Assembly: GCF_000761485.1 (NCBI RefSeq)
Contig: NZ_JPMX01000028.1
Coordinates: forward strand, 1 to 64,000
DNA length: 64,000 bases
Direction: 5' to 3'
From: Modestobacter caceresii
Lineage (GTDB): Bacteria > Actinomycetota > Actinomycetes > Mycobacteriales > Geodermatophilaceae
Part shown: in pieces, positions 23,661 through 31,034 of the stretch
Numbering within the stretch: the first letter of the stretch is position 1
Layout: each line of letters starts with the position of its first letter
Translations under genes and position numbers: made by a program
Notes under the pieces: model-generated
What the model was told of the DNA's origin: nothing
The model's database searches: none
The model's input: the letters and a program-made list of their open reading frames with translations, nothing else

Positions 23661-25054
23661 ACGCCGTCCTTGGCGCTGCGGATGACGTCGGCGTAGGTGC
23701 CGGCGCTGTCCTTGGGCGTCCGGACCTGGGTGGCGTAGTCGACGTGCACCAGCCCGAAGCGCTGCGCGTAGCCGCGGGCCCACTCGTAGTTGTCCAGCAG
23801 CGACCAGGCGAAGTAGCCGCGGACGTCGGCACCGGCGTCGATCGCCTCGGTCATCGCCGCGAGGTGCCGCAGCAGGTAGTCGACCCGCTCGGGGTCGTGC
23901 ACCTGACCGTCCGCGGAGACCTCGTCCGGCCAGGCCGAGCCGTTCTCGGTGATGAACAGCGGCAGCCCGGGCGCGATCCCGGAGATCCGGGTGAGCAGCG
24001 CGGTGAACGCCTCCGGGGAGATGCCCCAGCCCATCGTGGTGGTCGGCCCCTCGGGCTCCAGGTCCTGCACGCGCTCGGCGCCGATGAAGGTCGGGTGCTT
24101 GCCGCTGGGCTCGCTGAGCCCGCGGACCGTCGACTCGAAGTAGTAGTTCACGCCCAGCCAGTCCAGCGGCGCGGAGATGACCTCCAGGTCGCCGTCCTCG
24201 ATCGGCAGCGGCGCACCGGCGTCCGCCAGGTCGGCCACGACGTCGGCCGGGTACTCCCCGGTGGCGATCGGCACCAGGAACATCCGGTTCTGCTGACCGT
24301 CGAGCCGACGGGCGGCGTCGACGTCGGCAGGGGAGTCGGTGGCCGGCGACATCGGCGTGAAGTTCAGCGTGATGCCCAGGTGGTCGGCGCCCTTGTCGCG
24401 CATCACCTGGGTGGCCAGGCCGTGCCCGAGCAGCAGGTGGTGCACCGCGCGGGAGGCCTCGACCGGGTCCTGGTGGCCGGGGGCGTGCTGGCCGGCCATG
24501 TAGCCCAGCAGCGAGCTGCACATCGGCTCGTTCAGCGTCGACCAGTGCGGCACCCGGTCGCCCAGGGCGTCGTAGACGACGCCGGCGTACTCGGCGAACC
24601 GGTACGCGGTGTCCCGGTCGGTCCAGCCGCCCTGGTCCTGCAGCGCCTGCGGGAGGTCCCAGTGGTAGAGGGTCAGCCAGGGGGCGATGCCGGCCCCGAG
24701 GAGCTCGTCGACCAGCCGACGGTAGAAGTCCAGGCCACGCTGCTCGATCGCGCCGGCGCCGGCCGGGAGCACCCGGGGCCAGGAGACGGAGAACCGGTAG
24801 GCGTCCAGGCCCAGGTCCTTCATCAGCGCGACGTCCTGGGGGTAGCGGACGTAGTGCTCGACGGCGACGTCGCCGGTGTCGCCCTGGAAGGTCTTGCCGG
24901 GGGTGTGGCTGAAGGTGTCCCAGATCGACGGCCCGCGGCCGTCGACGTCGACCGCGCCCTCGATCTGGTAGGCCGCGGTGGCGGCGCCGAAGACGAAGCC
25001 TGGCGGGAAGGTCAACCCGGCAGCGGTCTGCGGGCGCACGTCGGTGGAGGTCAT
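23657..25054 (-). CDS. GH1 beta-glucosidase, intracellular
   Basis: The 465-residue protein is a full-length GH1 enzyme. It opens FPPGFVFGAATAAYQIEGAV and has the acid/base motif TLNEP with Glu-176 and the nucleophile motif ITENG with Glu-370. WSLLDNYEWARGY, also typical of GH1, lies near the C-terminus. There is no signal peptide, so it cleaves imported cellobiose or other beta-glucosides in the cytoplasm, like Streptomyces BglC. ATG 25054 has AAGGAG 10 nt upstream. It follows the transporter ATPase gene by 132 nt, a gap that contains a GC-rich hairpin (CCCCTGCAGGGG). Confidence 0.93.
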   Translation of the reverse strand: MTSTDVRPQTAAGLTFPPGFVFGAATAAYQIEGAVDVDGRGPSIWDTFSHTPGKTFQGDTGDVAVEHYVRYPQDVALMKDLGLDAYRFSVSWPRVLPAGAGAIEQRGLDFYRRLVDELLGAGIAPWLTLYHWDLPQALQDQGGWTDRDTAYRFAEYAGVVYDALGDRVPHWSTLNEPMCSSLLGYMAGQHAPGHQDPVEASRAVHHLLLGHGLATQVMRDKGADHLGITLNFTPMSPATDSPADVDAARRLDGQQNRMFLVPIATGEYPADVVADLADAGAPLPIEDGDLEVISAPLDWLGVNYYFESTVRGLSEPSGKHPTFIGAERVQDLEPEGPTTTMGWGISPEAFTALLTRISGIAPGLPLFITENGSAWPDEVSADGQVHDPERVDYLLRHLAAMTEAIDAGADVRGYFAWSLLDNYEWARGYAQRFGLVHVDYATQVRTPKDSAGTYADVIRSAKDGV

Positions 25055-25186
25055 GACAGGAGTGCTCCTTGCGAGGGCGTGGGGGGATCGCGCGGCGAGG
25101 TCAGGCCGTGCGGAGGAGGAGGTGGCGGCCCCCCTGCAGGGGCCCGCCGCGAGCGTGCGAGTGGTGGGGGGCAGGGCGGTCCTTTG

Positions 25187-26284
25187 TCAGTCGACCCGCT
25201 GCTGGGTCTGGGCGTCGAACACGTGCAGGGCACCGCGGTCCGCGCCCAGCCAGAGCTGCTGCCCGGCGGCGACCGGGGTGCGGGGCTCGGTGCGCACCAC
25301 CAGGTCCGCGGAGTGCAGCACGTCGTCGGGGGCGTCGGCGAGGGAGGTGTAGAGGAAGGCGTCCGAGCCCAGCTGCTCCACCACGTTGACCCGGACCGGC
25401 AGGCCCTCACCGGGGCCGACCAGGCGCACTGTCTCGGGGCGGAACCCGACGGTCACCTTCCCGTTGCTCGCCGCGGCCCGGGTCAGATGGTCCCGGGGGA
25501 CCGGCAGCATCCCGCTGCCGACCTGCACGCCGCCGTCCACCGCGTCTCCGGTGACCAGGTTCATCGCCGGGGAGCCGATGAAGCCGGCGACGAAGACGTT
25601 GGCCGGCCGGTCGTAGAGGACGCCGGGGGTGTCGCACTGCTGCAGGACGCCGTCCTTGAGCACCGCGACCCGGTCGCCCATCGTCATCGCCTCGACCTGG
25701 TCGTGGGTGACGTAGACGGTCGTGGTGCCCAGCCGGCGCTGCAGGGCCGCGATCTGGGTGCGGGTCTGCACGCGGAGCTTGGCGTCCAGGTTGGACAGCG
25801 GCTCGTCCATCAGGAAGACCTGCGGGTTGCGCACGATCGCCCGGCCCATGGCCACGCGCTGGCGCTGGCCACCGGACAGCGCCTTCGGCCGGCGGGACAG
25901 GTACGGCTCCAGGTCCAGGATCTTCGCCGCCTCGCGGACCCGGGTGGCCCGCTCGTCCTTGGAGAGGCCCGCGAGCTTGAGCGCGAAGCCCATGTTCTCC
26001 TCGACCGTCATGTGCGGGTACAGGGCGTAGTTCTGGAACACCATCGCGATGTCCCGCTCCTTGGGCGGGGAGTCGGTGACGTCCCGGTCGCCGATCACGA
26101 TCGACCCGGTGTCGACCTCCTCCAGTCCGGCGAGCATCCGCAGGGACGTGGACTTGCCGCACCCAGAGGGCCCGACCAGGACGAGGAACTCGCCGTCGGC
26201 GATCTCCAGGTCCAGGGAGTCGACCGCAGGCCGCTCGGACTTGGGGTAGATCCGGCTGGCCTGCTGGAAGGACACGGTGGCCAT
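25187..26284 (-). CDS. Sugar ABC transporter ATP-binding protein (MsiK/UgpC/MalK type)
   Basis: The 365-residue protein has an N-terminal ABC ATPase domain: Walker A GPSGCGKST, signature LSGGQRQRVAMGRAI, Walker B VFLMDEPLSNLDA and the H-loop TVYVTHDQVEAMTMGDR. A C-terminal TOBE/OB-fold part follows from about 240 (GFRPETVRLVGPGEG). This matches the MsiK class, which in Streptomyces serves several sugar importers from an unlinked locus. Here it lies inside the cello-oligosaccharide operon, 53 nt after the second permease. GAGAGGT lies 8 nt before the ATG. Confidence 0.92.
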   Translation of the reverse strand: MATVSFQQASRIYPKSERPAVDSLDLEIADGEFLVLVGPSGCGKSTSLRMLAGLEEVDTGSIVIGDRDVTDSPPKERDIAMVFQNYALYPHMTVEENMGFALKLAGLSKDERATRVREAAKILDLEPYLSRRPKALSGGQRQRVAMGRAIVRNPQVFLMDEPLSNLDAKLRVQTRTQIAALQRRLGTTTVYVTHDQVEAMTMGDRVAVLKDGVLQQCDTPGVLYDRPANVFVAGFIGSPAMNLVTGDAVDGGVQVGSGMLPVPRDHLTRAAASNGKVTVGFRPETVRLVGPGEGLPVRVNVVEQLGSDAFLYTSLADAPDDVLHSADLVVRTEPRTPVAAGQQLWLGADRGALHVFDAQTQQRVD

Positions 26285-26336
26285 GGTCAGGTACCTCTCG
26301 GGAGGAGGGAGGGGGAGGACGGAGTCGCGCAGTGGG

Positions 26337-27248
26337 TCATCCCTTCACCGCGCCCTGCATGATGCCGCCGACGATCTGCTTGCCCAGGATCGTGAAGACG
26401 ATCAGGACGGGCAGCGTGCCCAGCAGGGTGCCGGCCATGATCACCGAGCGCTGGGGCACGTAGCCCGAGCCCAGTCCGGCCAGCGCCACCTGGACCGTCG
26501 GGTTGGCGGTGGTCAGCGCGATGAGCGGCCAGAAGAACTCGTTCCAGGCGGTGAGGAACGTGAGCATCGCCAGCACGGCCATCGCCGGCCGGGCGACCGG
26601 GACGACGATCGACCAGAAGATCCGGAACGTCGAGGCGCCGTCAACCCGGCCGGCCTCCAGCAGCTCGTTGGGCAGCGCGGAGATCAGGTACTGCCGCATG
26701 AAGAAGACGCCGAAGGCGCTGACCAGCGTGGGCAGGATGACCGCCTGCAGCTGGTTCACCCACTGGAGCTCGGCGATCATCATGAACAGCGGGATCACCG
26801 CCAGCTGGGTCGGCACCATCATCGTGCCGATCACCAGGCCCAGCAGCACGCCCTTGCCGCGGAACTGGAGCTTGGCGAAGGCGAACCCGGCCAGCGTGCA
26901 GAAGAGCACGGTGCCGACGGTGATGCTGCCGGCGACCAGCACCGAGTTGAGGATCGCCTTGCCGATCGGTGCCTGCTCCAGCGCCGCCTGGAAGTTGTCG
27001 AACAGGCTGGCGTTGGGCAGGAACGGCGGCGGGGTCGCGGCGATCTCGGCGTTGGTGTGCGAACCCGCGACGAGGGTCCAGTAGAGCGGGAAGATCGAGA
27101 CCAGCGCCACCAGGGTCAGCAGCGTGTAGGTCACCGGGCCGGGCTTGCCGGCCTTGCTGCCGCCACGGTGGCCGCGGCGGCGGGTCGTCGGGGCCGCGGG
27201 CGGGGTGTCCCGGCCGGTGTCGGTGACGGGAGGAGCGAGGGTCGCCAT
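26337..27248 (-). CDS. Sugar ABC transporter permease (CebG/MalG type)
   Basis: The 303-residue permease has about six membrane helices after a 35-residue Pro/Arg-rich N-terminus. The coupling motif EAGRVDGASTFRIFWSIVVP (about 200-220) is the EAA loop of carbohydrate permeases, and the protein ends VGGIMQGAVKG, as MalG-type proteins do (QGAxKG). It pairs with the permease encoded 9 nt upstream. TAGGAG lies 7 nt before the ATG. Confidence 0.9.
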   Translation of the reverse strand: MATLAPPVTDTGRDTPPAAPTTRRRGHRGGSKAGKPGPVTYTLLTLVALVSIFPLYWTLVAGSHTNAEIAATPPPFLPNASLFDNFQAALEQAPIGKAILNSVLVAGSITVGTVLFCTLAGFAFAKLQFRGKGVLLGLVIGTMMVPTQLAVIPLFMMIAELQWVNQLQAVILPTLVSAFGVFFMRQYLISALPNELLEAGRVDGASTFRIFWSIVVPVARPAMAVLAMLTFLTAWNEFFWPLIALTTANPTVQVALAGLGSGYVPQRSVIMAGTLLGTLPVLIVFTILGKQIVGGIMQGAVKG

Positions 27249-27257
27249 GCCGGTCTC

Positions 27258-28241
27258 CTACCGGTCGGCCCGGGCGCGGAGGCGGCCGATGACGGCGTTG
27301 ACCCCCACGATCACCAGGATGATCATGAACATGGCCCAGGCCGTGGTGGCTGCCTGGCCGATGTGGAAGTTGCTCCAGCCCTGCTGGTACATCAGCAGGC
27401 CGAGCGTCTGGTACTGCCCCGAGGAGCCGCCGGAGGTGGTGCCGTTGCCGGCGAACAGCAGCGGCTCGCCGAACAGCTGCACGGCGCCGATGGTGGAGAC
27501 GACGATGGTGAACAGGATCGTCGGGCGCAGCGACGGGATCGTCACGTGCAGGAACTGCTTCCACTTGCTCGCGCCGTCGATCTCCGCGGCCTCGTAGAGC
27601 TCACCGGGGATCGACTGCATCGCGGCCAGGTAGATCAGCGCGTTGTAGCCGGTCCAGCGCCAGGTGACGATCACCGCGATGGCGACCTGGCTGCTGACCG
27701 TCCCGGCCTCCCAGTCGATGGCCTGCAGGCCGACGGCTTCCAGCATGGTGTTGATCAGGCCGTAGTCGCGGCCGAAGAGCTGGGAGAAGACCAGCGTCGC
27801 CGCGGCGATGGACGTCGCGTAGGGCATCAGCATCACGGTGCGGAAGAAGGTGCGGCCGCGGAGCTTGTAGTTCAGCAGGTGGGCCAGCCCCAGGGCCATG
27901 CACAGCTGCGGCACCGTGGCCAGGATCCCGATGGTGAAGGTGTTGCGGGTGGCGTTCCAGAAGAACTCGCTCTGCAGCAGGTCGCGGTAGTTCTCCAGGC
28001 CCACCCAGGTGCCGCCGTTGATGTTCGACAGGCTGGTCTCGTGCAGCGAGACCCAGGCGGTGTACATGAACGGGTAGAGGCTGAACGCCGCGAACACCAG
28101 GAAGAACGGTGCGACGTAGGCGTAGCCCCAGCGGTTGCGGGTCAGCTGGCGGCGCTTGCGGGGACGGGCCGGGGGTGCGGCCGATCGGGGTGGTGGTGCG
28201 GCGATCGCCGCCTCGCGGACGGTGCCACTCGCGATGGTCAT
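27258..28241 (-). CDS. Sugar ABC transporter permease (CebF/MalF type)
   Basis: The 327-residue permease has a basic N-terminal tail then six helices, beginning YVAPFFLVFAAFSLYPFMYT. The coupling motif is YEAAEIDGASKWKQFLHVTI (about 238-257). YNALIYLAAMQSIPGELY just before it is typical of carbohydrate permeases. It forms a heterodimer with the next gene product. A strong hairpin lies upstream, between this gene and the binding-protein gene. GAGGA lies 6-8 nt before the ATG. Confidence 0.9.
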   Translation of the reverse strand: MTIASGTVREAAIAAPPPRSAAPPARPRKRRQLTRNRWGYAYVAPFFLVFAAFSLYPFMYTAWVSLHETSLSNINGGTWVGLENYRDLLQSEFFWNATRNTFTIGILATVPQLCMALGLAHLLNYKLRGRTFFRTVMLMPYATSIAAATLVFSQLFGRDYGLINTMLEAVGLQAIDWEAGTVSSQVAIAVIVTWRWTGYNALIYLAAMQSIPGELYEAAEIDGASKWKQFLHVTIPSLRPTILFTIVVSTIGAVQLFGEPLLFAGNGTTSGGSSGQYQTLGLLMYQQGWSNFHIGQAATTAWAMFMIILVIVGVNAVIGRLRARADR

Positions 28242-28328
28242 GCAGGGTCCTCGACGGTGTCGGTGGGCGCGGATCGGGCCGGGCGGGTCCCGGGGGCGCG
28301 AGCGGGCCGGGACGGCGGGACCGGTGCA

Positions 28329-28360
28329 GGTGCCCGGGAGCGGGGACGCTCCCGGGCACC
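28329..28360. terminator. Intra-operon hairpin between binding protein and permease genes
   Basis: A 14-bp perfect stem (GGTGCCCGGGAGCG with CGCTCCCGGGCACC) closes a GGGA loop. It starts about 35 nt after the binding-protein stop codon on the minus strand. Such hairpins commonly stabilise the binding-protein mRNA and reduce readthrough into permease genes. Confidence 0.7.
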
Positions 28361-28394
28361 GCGTCCGGTCGGCGGTGCGTTGAGCCGGGTGGGC

Positions 28395-29726
28395 TCAGCC
28401 GCCGGTTGCCTGCTGGGCGGCCTTGAGGGCGTTGTCCCAGCCCTCGTCGATCTCGGCACCACCTGCGGCGACGTCGGTCAGCGCCGTGGTGAACGCCTCC
28501 TGGATCTGCGTGTCGTACGGGCCGATCGGGGTCCGCTGGATGTTCGCCGCCGACTCACCGAAGATCTCGCCGGTCGGGGCGTTGCTGAAGTACTCGTTGG
28601 TCGCACCGACGACCTCGGGGTCCTCGGCCGCCTGCGGGCTGGAGGGGAAGTGCGCCGCGCGGGTGAACATCTTCACCTGCTGCTCCGGTGCGGTCAGCCA
28701 CTCGACGAGGTCCTTGGCCGCCTCGACGTTCGGGCCGTCGGCCGGGACGCCGAGGAAGGAGCCGCCCCAGTTGCTGGCGCTCTCGTCGGAGCCGGGCAGC
28801 GGGGCGATGTCCCAGAGGCCGGCCCCCGCCTCACCCATCTGGGAGCTGATGTAACCCAGCATCCAGGCCGGGCAGGCGATCGTGGCGAAGGCCCCGTTGG
28901 GGAAGGCCGCGACCCACTCGTCGCCGAACTGCGACAGATTGGCGGTCAGGCCCTCGTCGGCGGCCTGGCTGGCGTACTCCCAGGCCTGCTCGACCCCGTC
29001 GCTCTCCGCGGGGATCGGGTTGCCCTCCTCGTCGTTGTAGGCCAGGTCGCCCTGGTAGACCGAGGAGGAGAAGATGCTCGCCGGGCTGTCGAGGAAGAAG
29101 CTGTTGGCGGGCTTGGTCGGGGAGGCCATGTACTGCTCGGCGACCTCGAGGTACTCGTCCCAGGTGGGCCACAGCGCCGCGACCTCGGCCGGGTCGGTGG
29201 GCAGGCCGGCCTGCTCGAACATGTCCTTGCGGTAGCACATGGCCTGCGGGCCGGTGTCGGTGCCGAGGGCGATCGTGGCACCGTCGGAGGTGGAGGCCTG
29301 GCCCCACTTCCAGTCGTAGAAGTTGCCCTCCAGCTCGTCGGCGTTCTCCTCCTGGCTCCAGTCGACGAACTCGTCGGCGTGGTTGCGCACGACGTCGGCG
29401 ATGAAGCCGATCTCCATGGCCTGGACGTCGTCGAGGCCGGAGTTGGCGGCCATCCGGGTCTGCAGCGACTTGTAGTAGGCCGCGGACTGGGCGACGTTGT
29501 TCTGCTTGATCGTGACGTTCGGGTGGAGCTCCATGTACTCGTCGTAGAGCCCCGCGTTGTCCAGGTCCATGGTGCCGAACGTGCCGACGGTCAGGGTGAC
29601 CGGAGCGTCCGGGTCGTAGTCGGCGGCGTCGGCGCTCGCGTCGTCGGAACCGCCACAGCCGGCGGTCAGCAGGACCGCGGCCAGTGCCGCTCCCCACGCC
29701 GCCCTGCTCTTCGAGGAATGGAACAT
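28395..29726 (-). CDS. Cello-oligosaccharide-type ABC substrate-binding lipoprotein (CebE-like)
   Basis: The 443-residue protein has a lipoprotein signal ending LLTAGCGG (Cys at about 24) and a SBP_bac_1 domain. Features include VTLTVGTFGTMDLDNAGLYD, the helix YMELHPNVTIKQ and the C-terminal block AFTTALTDVAAGGAEIDEGW, common in sugar-binding proteins. ATG 29726 is chosen because a perfect AGGAGGT lies 6 nt upstream; the frame extends further but only as noise. Cello-oligosaccharide specificity is inferred from the CebR-like operators and the adjacent GH1 gene, not from the protein itself. Confidence 0.88.
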   Translation of the reverse strand: MFHSSKSRAAWGAALAAVLLTAGCGGSDDASADAADYDPDAPVTLTVGTFGTMDLDNAGLYDEYMELHPNVTIKQNNVAQSAAYYKSLQTRMAANSGLDDVQAMEIGFIADVVRNHADEFVDWSQEENADELEGNFYDWKWGQASTSDGATIALGTDTGPQAMCYRKDMFEQAGLPTDPAEVAALWPTWDEYLEVAEQYMASPTKPANSFFLDSPASIFSSSVYQGDLAYNDEEGNPIPAESDGVEQAWEYASQAADEGLTANLSQFGDEWVAAFPNGAFATIACPAWMLGYISSQMGEAGAGLWDIAPLPGSDESASNWGGSFLGVPADGPNVEAAKDLVEWLTAPEQQVKMFTRAAHFPSSPQAAEDPEVVGATNEYFSNAPTGEIFGESAANIQRTPIGPYDTQIQEAFTTALTDVAAGGAEIDEGWDNALKAAQQATGG

Positions 29727-29782
29727 CTGACCTCCTGGGTCGTCCCGGGACGCGTGCTCCACTGCATCGTCCACCGGGGGCG

Positions 29783-29796
29783 TGAGAACGCTCTCA
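29783..29796. promoter_or_regulatory. CebR-like operator, binding-protein side
   Basis: TGAGAACGCTCTCA, part of the 18-nt near-palindrome CGTGAGAACGCTCTCACG (29781-29798), lies 57 nt upstream of the binding-protein start. It is a LacI-type operator with the same CGCTC core as the cellulase site. Confidence 0.68.
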
Positions 29797-29870
29797 CGGC
29801 CGTGGCGCACAGAGTGGTCTGGGCCACAACCGGCTGTCAAGTAACAGCTGGATAACGCCGCAGGACTGTT

Positions 29871-29884
29871 GGAGAGCGCTCTCA
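29871..29884. promoter_or_regulatory. CebR-like operator, regulator side
   Basis: GGAGAGCGCTCTCA, containing the perfect 12-nt palindrome GAGAGCGCTCTC, lies 41 nt upstream of the LacI-type gene start. It suggests autoregulation and shared control of the divergent operon. Confidence 0.7.
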
Positions 29885-29924
29885 CAGTGCACCATGAGCA
29901 CACTGGCCCGAGCACTGGAGACAC

Positions 29925-30953
29925 ATGACCGACACGATGCCGCGCGCCGCGGTGCCGACGCTGGACGAGGTCGCCCTGCTCGCCGGTGTGTCCCGCGCCA
30001 CGGTGTCGCGGGTCGTCAACGACTCACCGCGGGTGAGCCCGGAGGCCCGGGCGGCGGTGCGGTCGGCGATCGCCGAGCTGCGCTACGTGCCCAACCGGAT
30101 GGCCCGCAGCCTGGTCACCCGGCGCACCGACACCATCGCGCTGGTGCTCAACGAGCCCAACACCCAGGTCTTCTCCGACCCCTTCTTCGCCAGCATCGTG
30201 CGGGGCGTGTCCGCGACCCTGGCCGACACCGACCTGAACCTGGTGCTGCTGACCGCCCAGGACGAACGCGAGCAGGAGAAGATCGGCCGGTACGCCCGCA
30301 TGGGCCACGTCGACGGCGTCATCCTGATGTCGGTGCACAGCGACGACCCGCTGCCCGACATCCTCGCCGAGGCCGGCATGCCCCTGGTGATGTGCGGGCG
30401 GCCCTTCGACGACCGGGCGGTGTCCTACGTCGACGCCGACAACCGCGGCGGTGCCGAGGTCGCCACGGCGCACCTGATCGCCACCGGACGCCGCCGGATC
30501 GCCACGATCACCGGGCCGCTGGACATGATCGCCGGGGTCGACCGGCTCGCCGGCCACCGGGCGGCGCTGGCCGCAGCCGGCCTGCAGTCGTTCCCGCAGC
30601 TGGAGGCGGAGGGCGACTTCACCGAGGCCGGCGGCGCCCGGGCGATGGAGTCGCTGCTGGGTCGCGACCCCGAGCTGGACGCGGTCTTCGTGGCCTCGGA
30701 CCCGATGGCGGTGGGGGCGCTGAGTGCCCTGCGCGTCGCCGGCCGGCGGGTGCCCGAGGACGTCGCCGTGGTCGGCTTCGACGACGCCGCCGTCGCCACC
30801 CGGTGCGACCCGCCGCTGACCACGATCGCCCAGCCGCTGGCCGACATGACCCCGCTGCTCACCGAACTGCTGCTGCGCCAGATCGAGGGCGCGGGGGAGG
30901 CGGTGGAGTCCCGGGTGTGCCGCACCTCGCTCGTCCGGCGCGCCTCGGCGTAG
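29925..30953 (+). CDS. LacI-family transcriptional regulator (CebR-like)
   Basis: The 342-residue protein has the LacI N-terminal helix-turn-helix (TLDEVALLAGVSRATVSRVV, about 10-30, then NDSPRVSPEARAAV) and hinge helix YVPNRMARSLVTRRT. A periplasmic-binding-protein-like effector domain follows (IALVLNEPNTQVFSDPFF to TTIAQPLADM). It is divergent from the sugar importer. Streptomyces CebR is a LacI repressor released by cellobiose. Three matching operators in this window support the same role. GGAG lies 5 nt before the ATG. Confidence 0.88.
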   Translation: MTDTMPRAAVPTLDEVALLAGVSRATVSRVVNDSPRVSPEARAAVRSAIAELRYVPNRMARSLVTRRTDTIALVLNEPNTQVFSDPFFASIVRGVSATLADTDLNLVLLTAQDEREQEKIGRYARMGHVDGVILMSVHSDDPLPDILAEAGMPLVMCGRPFDDRAVSYVDADNRGGAEVATAHLIATGRRRIATITGPLDMIAGVDRLAGHRAALAAAGLQSFPQLEAEGDFTEAGGARAMESLLGRDPELDAVFVASDPMAVGALSALRVAGRRVPEDVAVVGFDDAAVATRCDPPLTTIAQPLADMTPLLTELLLRQIEGAGEAVESRVCRTSLVRRASA

Positions 30954-31022
30954 CAGCGGGCGCCGCCCACCGGCCGGGTCGAGGGCGGGCGCTGTCGAAA
31001 CGCGCGGGACACAGGCCCTGTC

Positions 31023-31028
31023 TAGGTT
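31023..31028 (+). promoter_or_regulatory. -10 box of the ATP-grasp operon, leaderless type
   Basis: TAGGTT ends 6 nt before ATG 31035, and no ribosome-binding motif lies between. This spacing places the transcription start at or next to the start codon. Confidence 0.5.
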
Positions 31029-31034
31029 CGTCGC

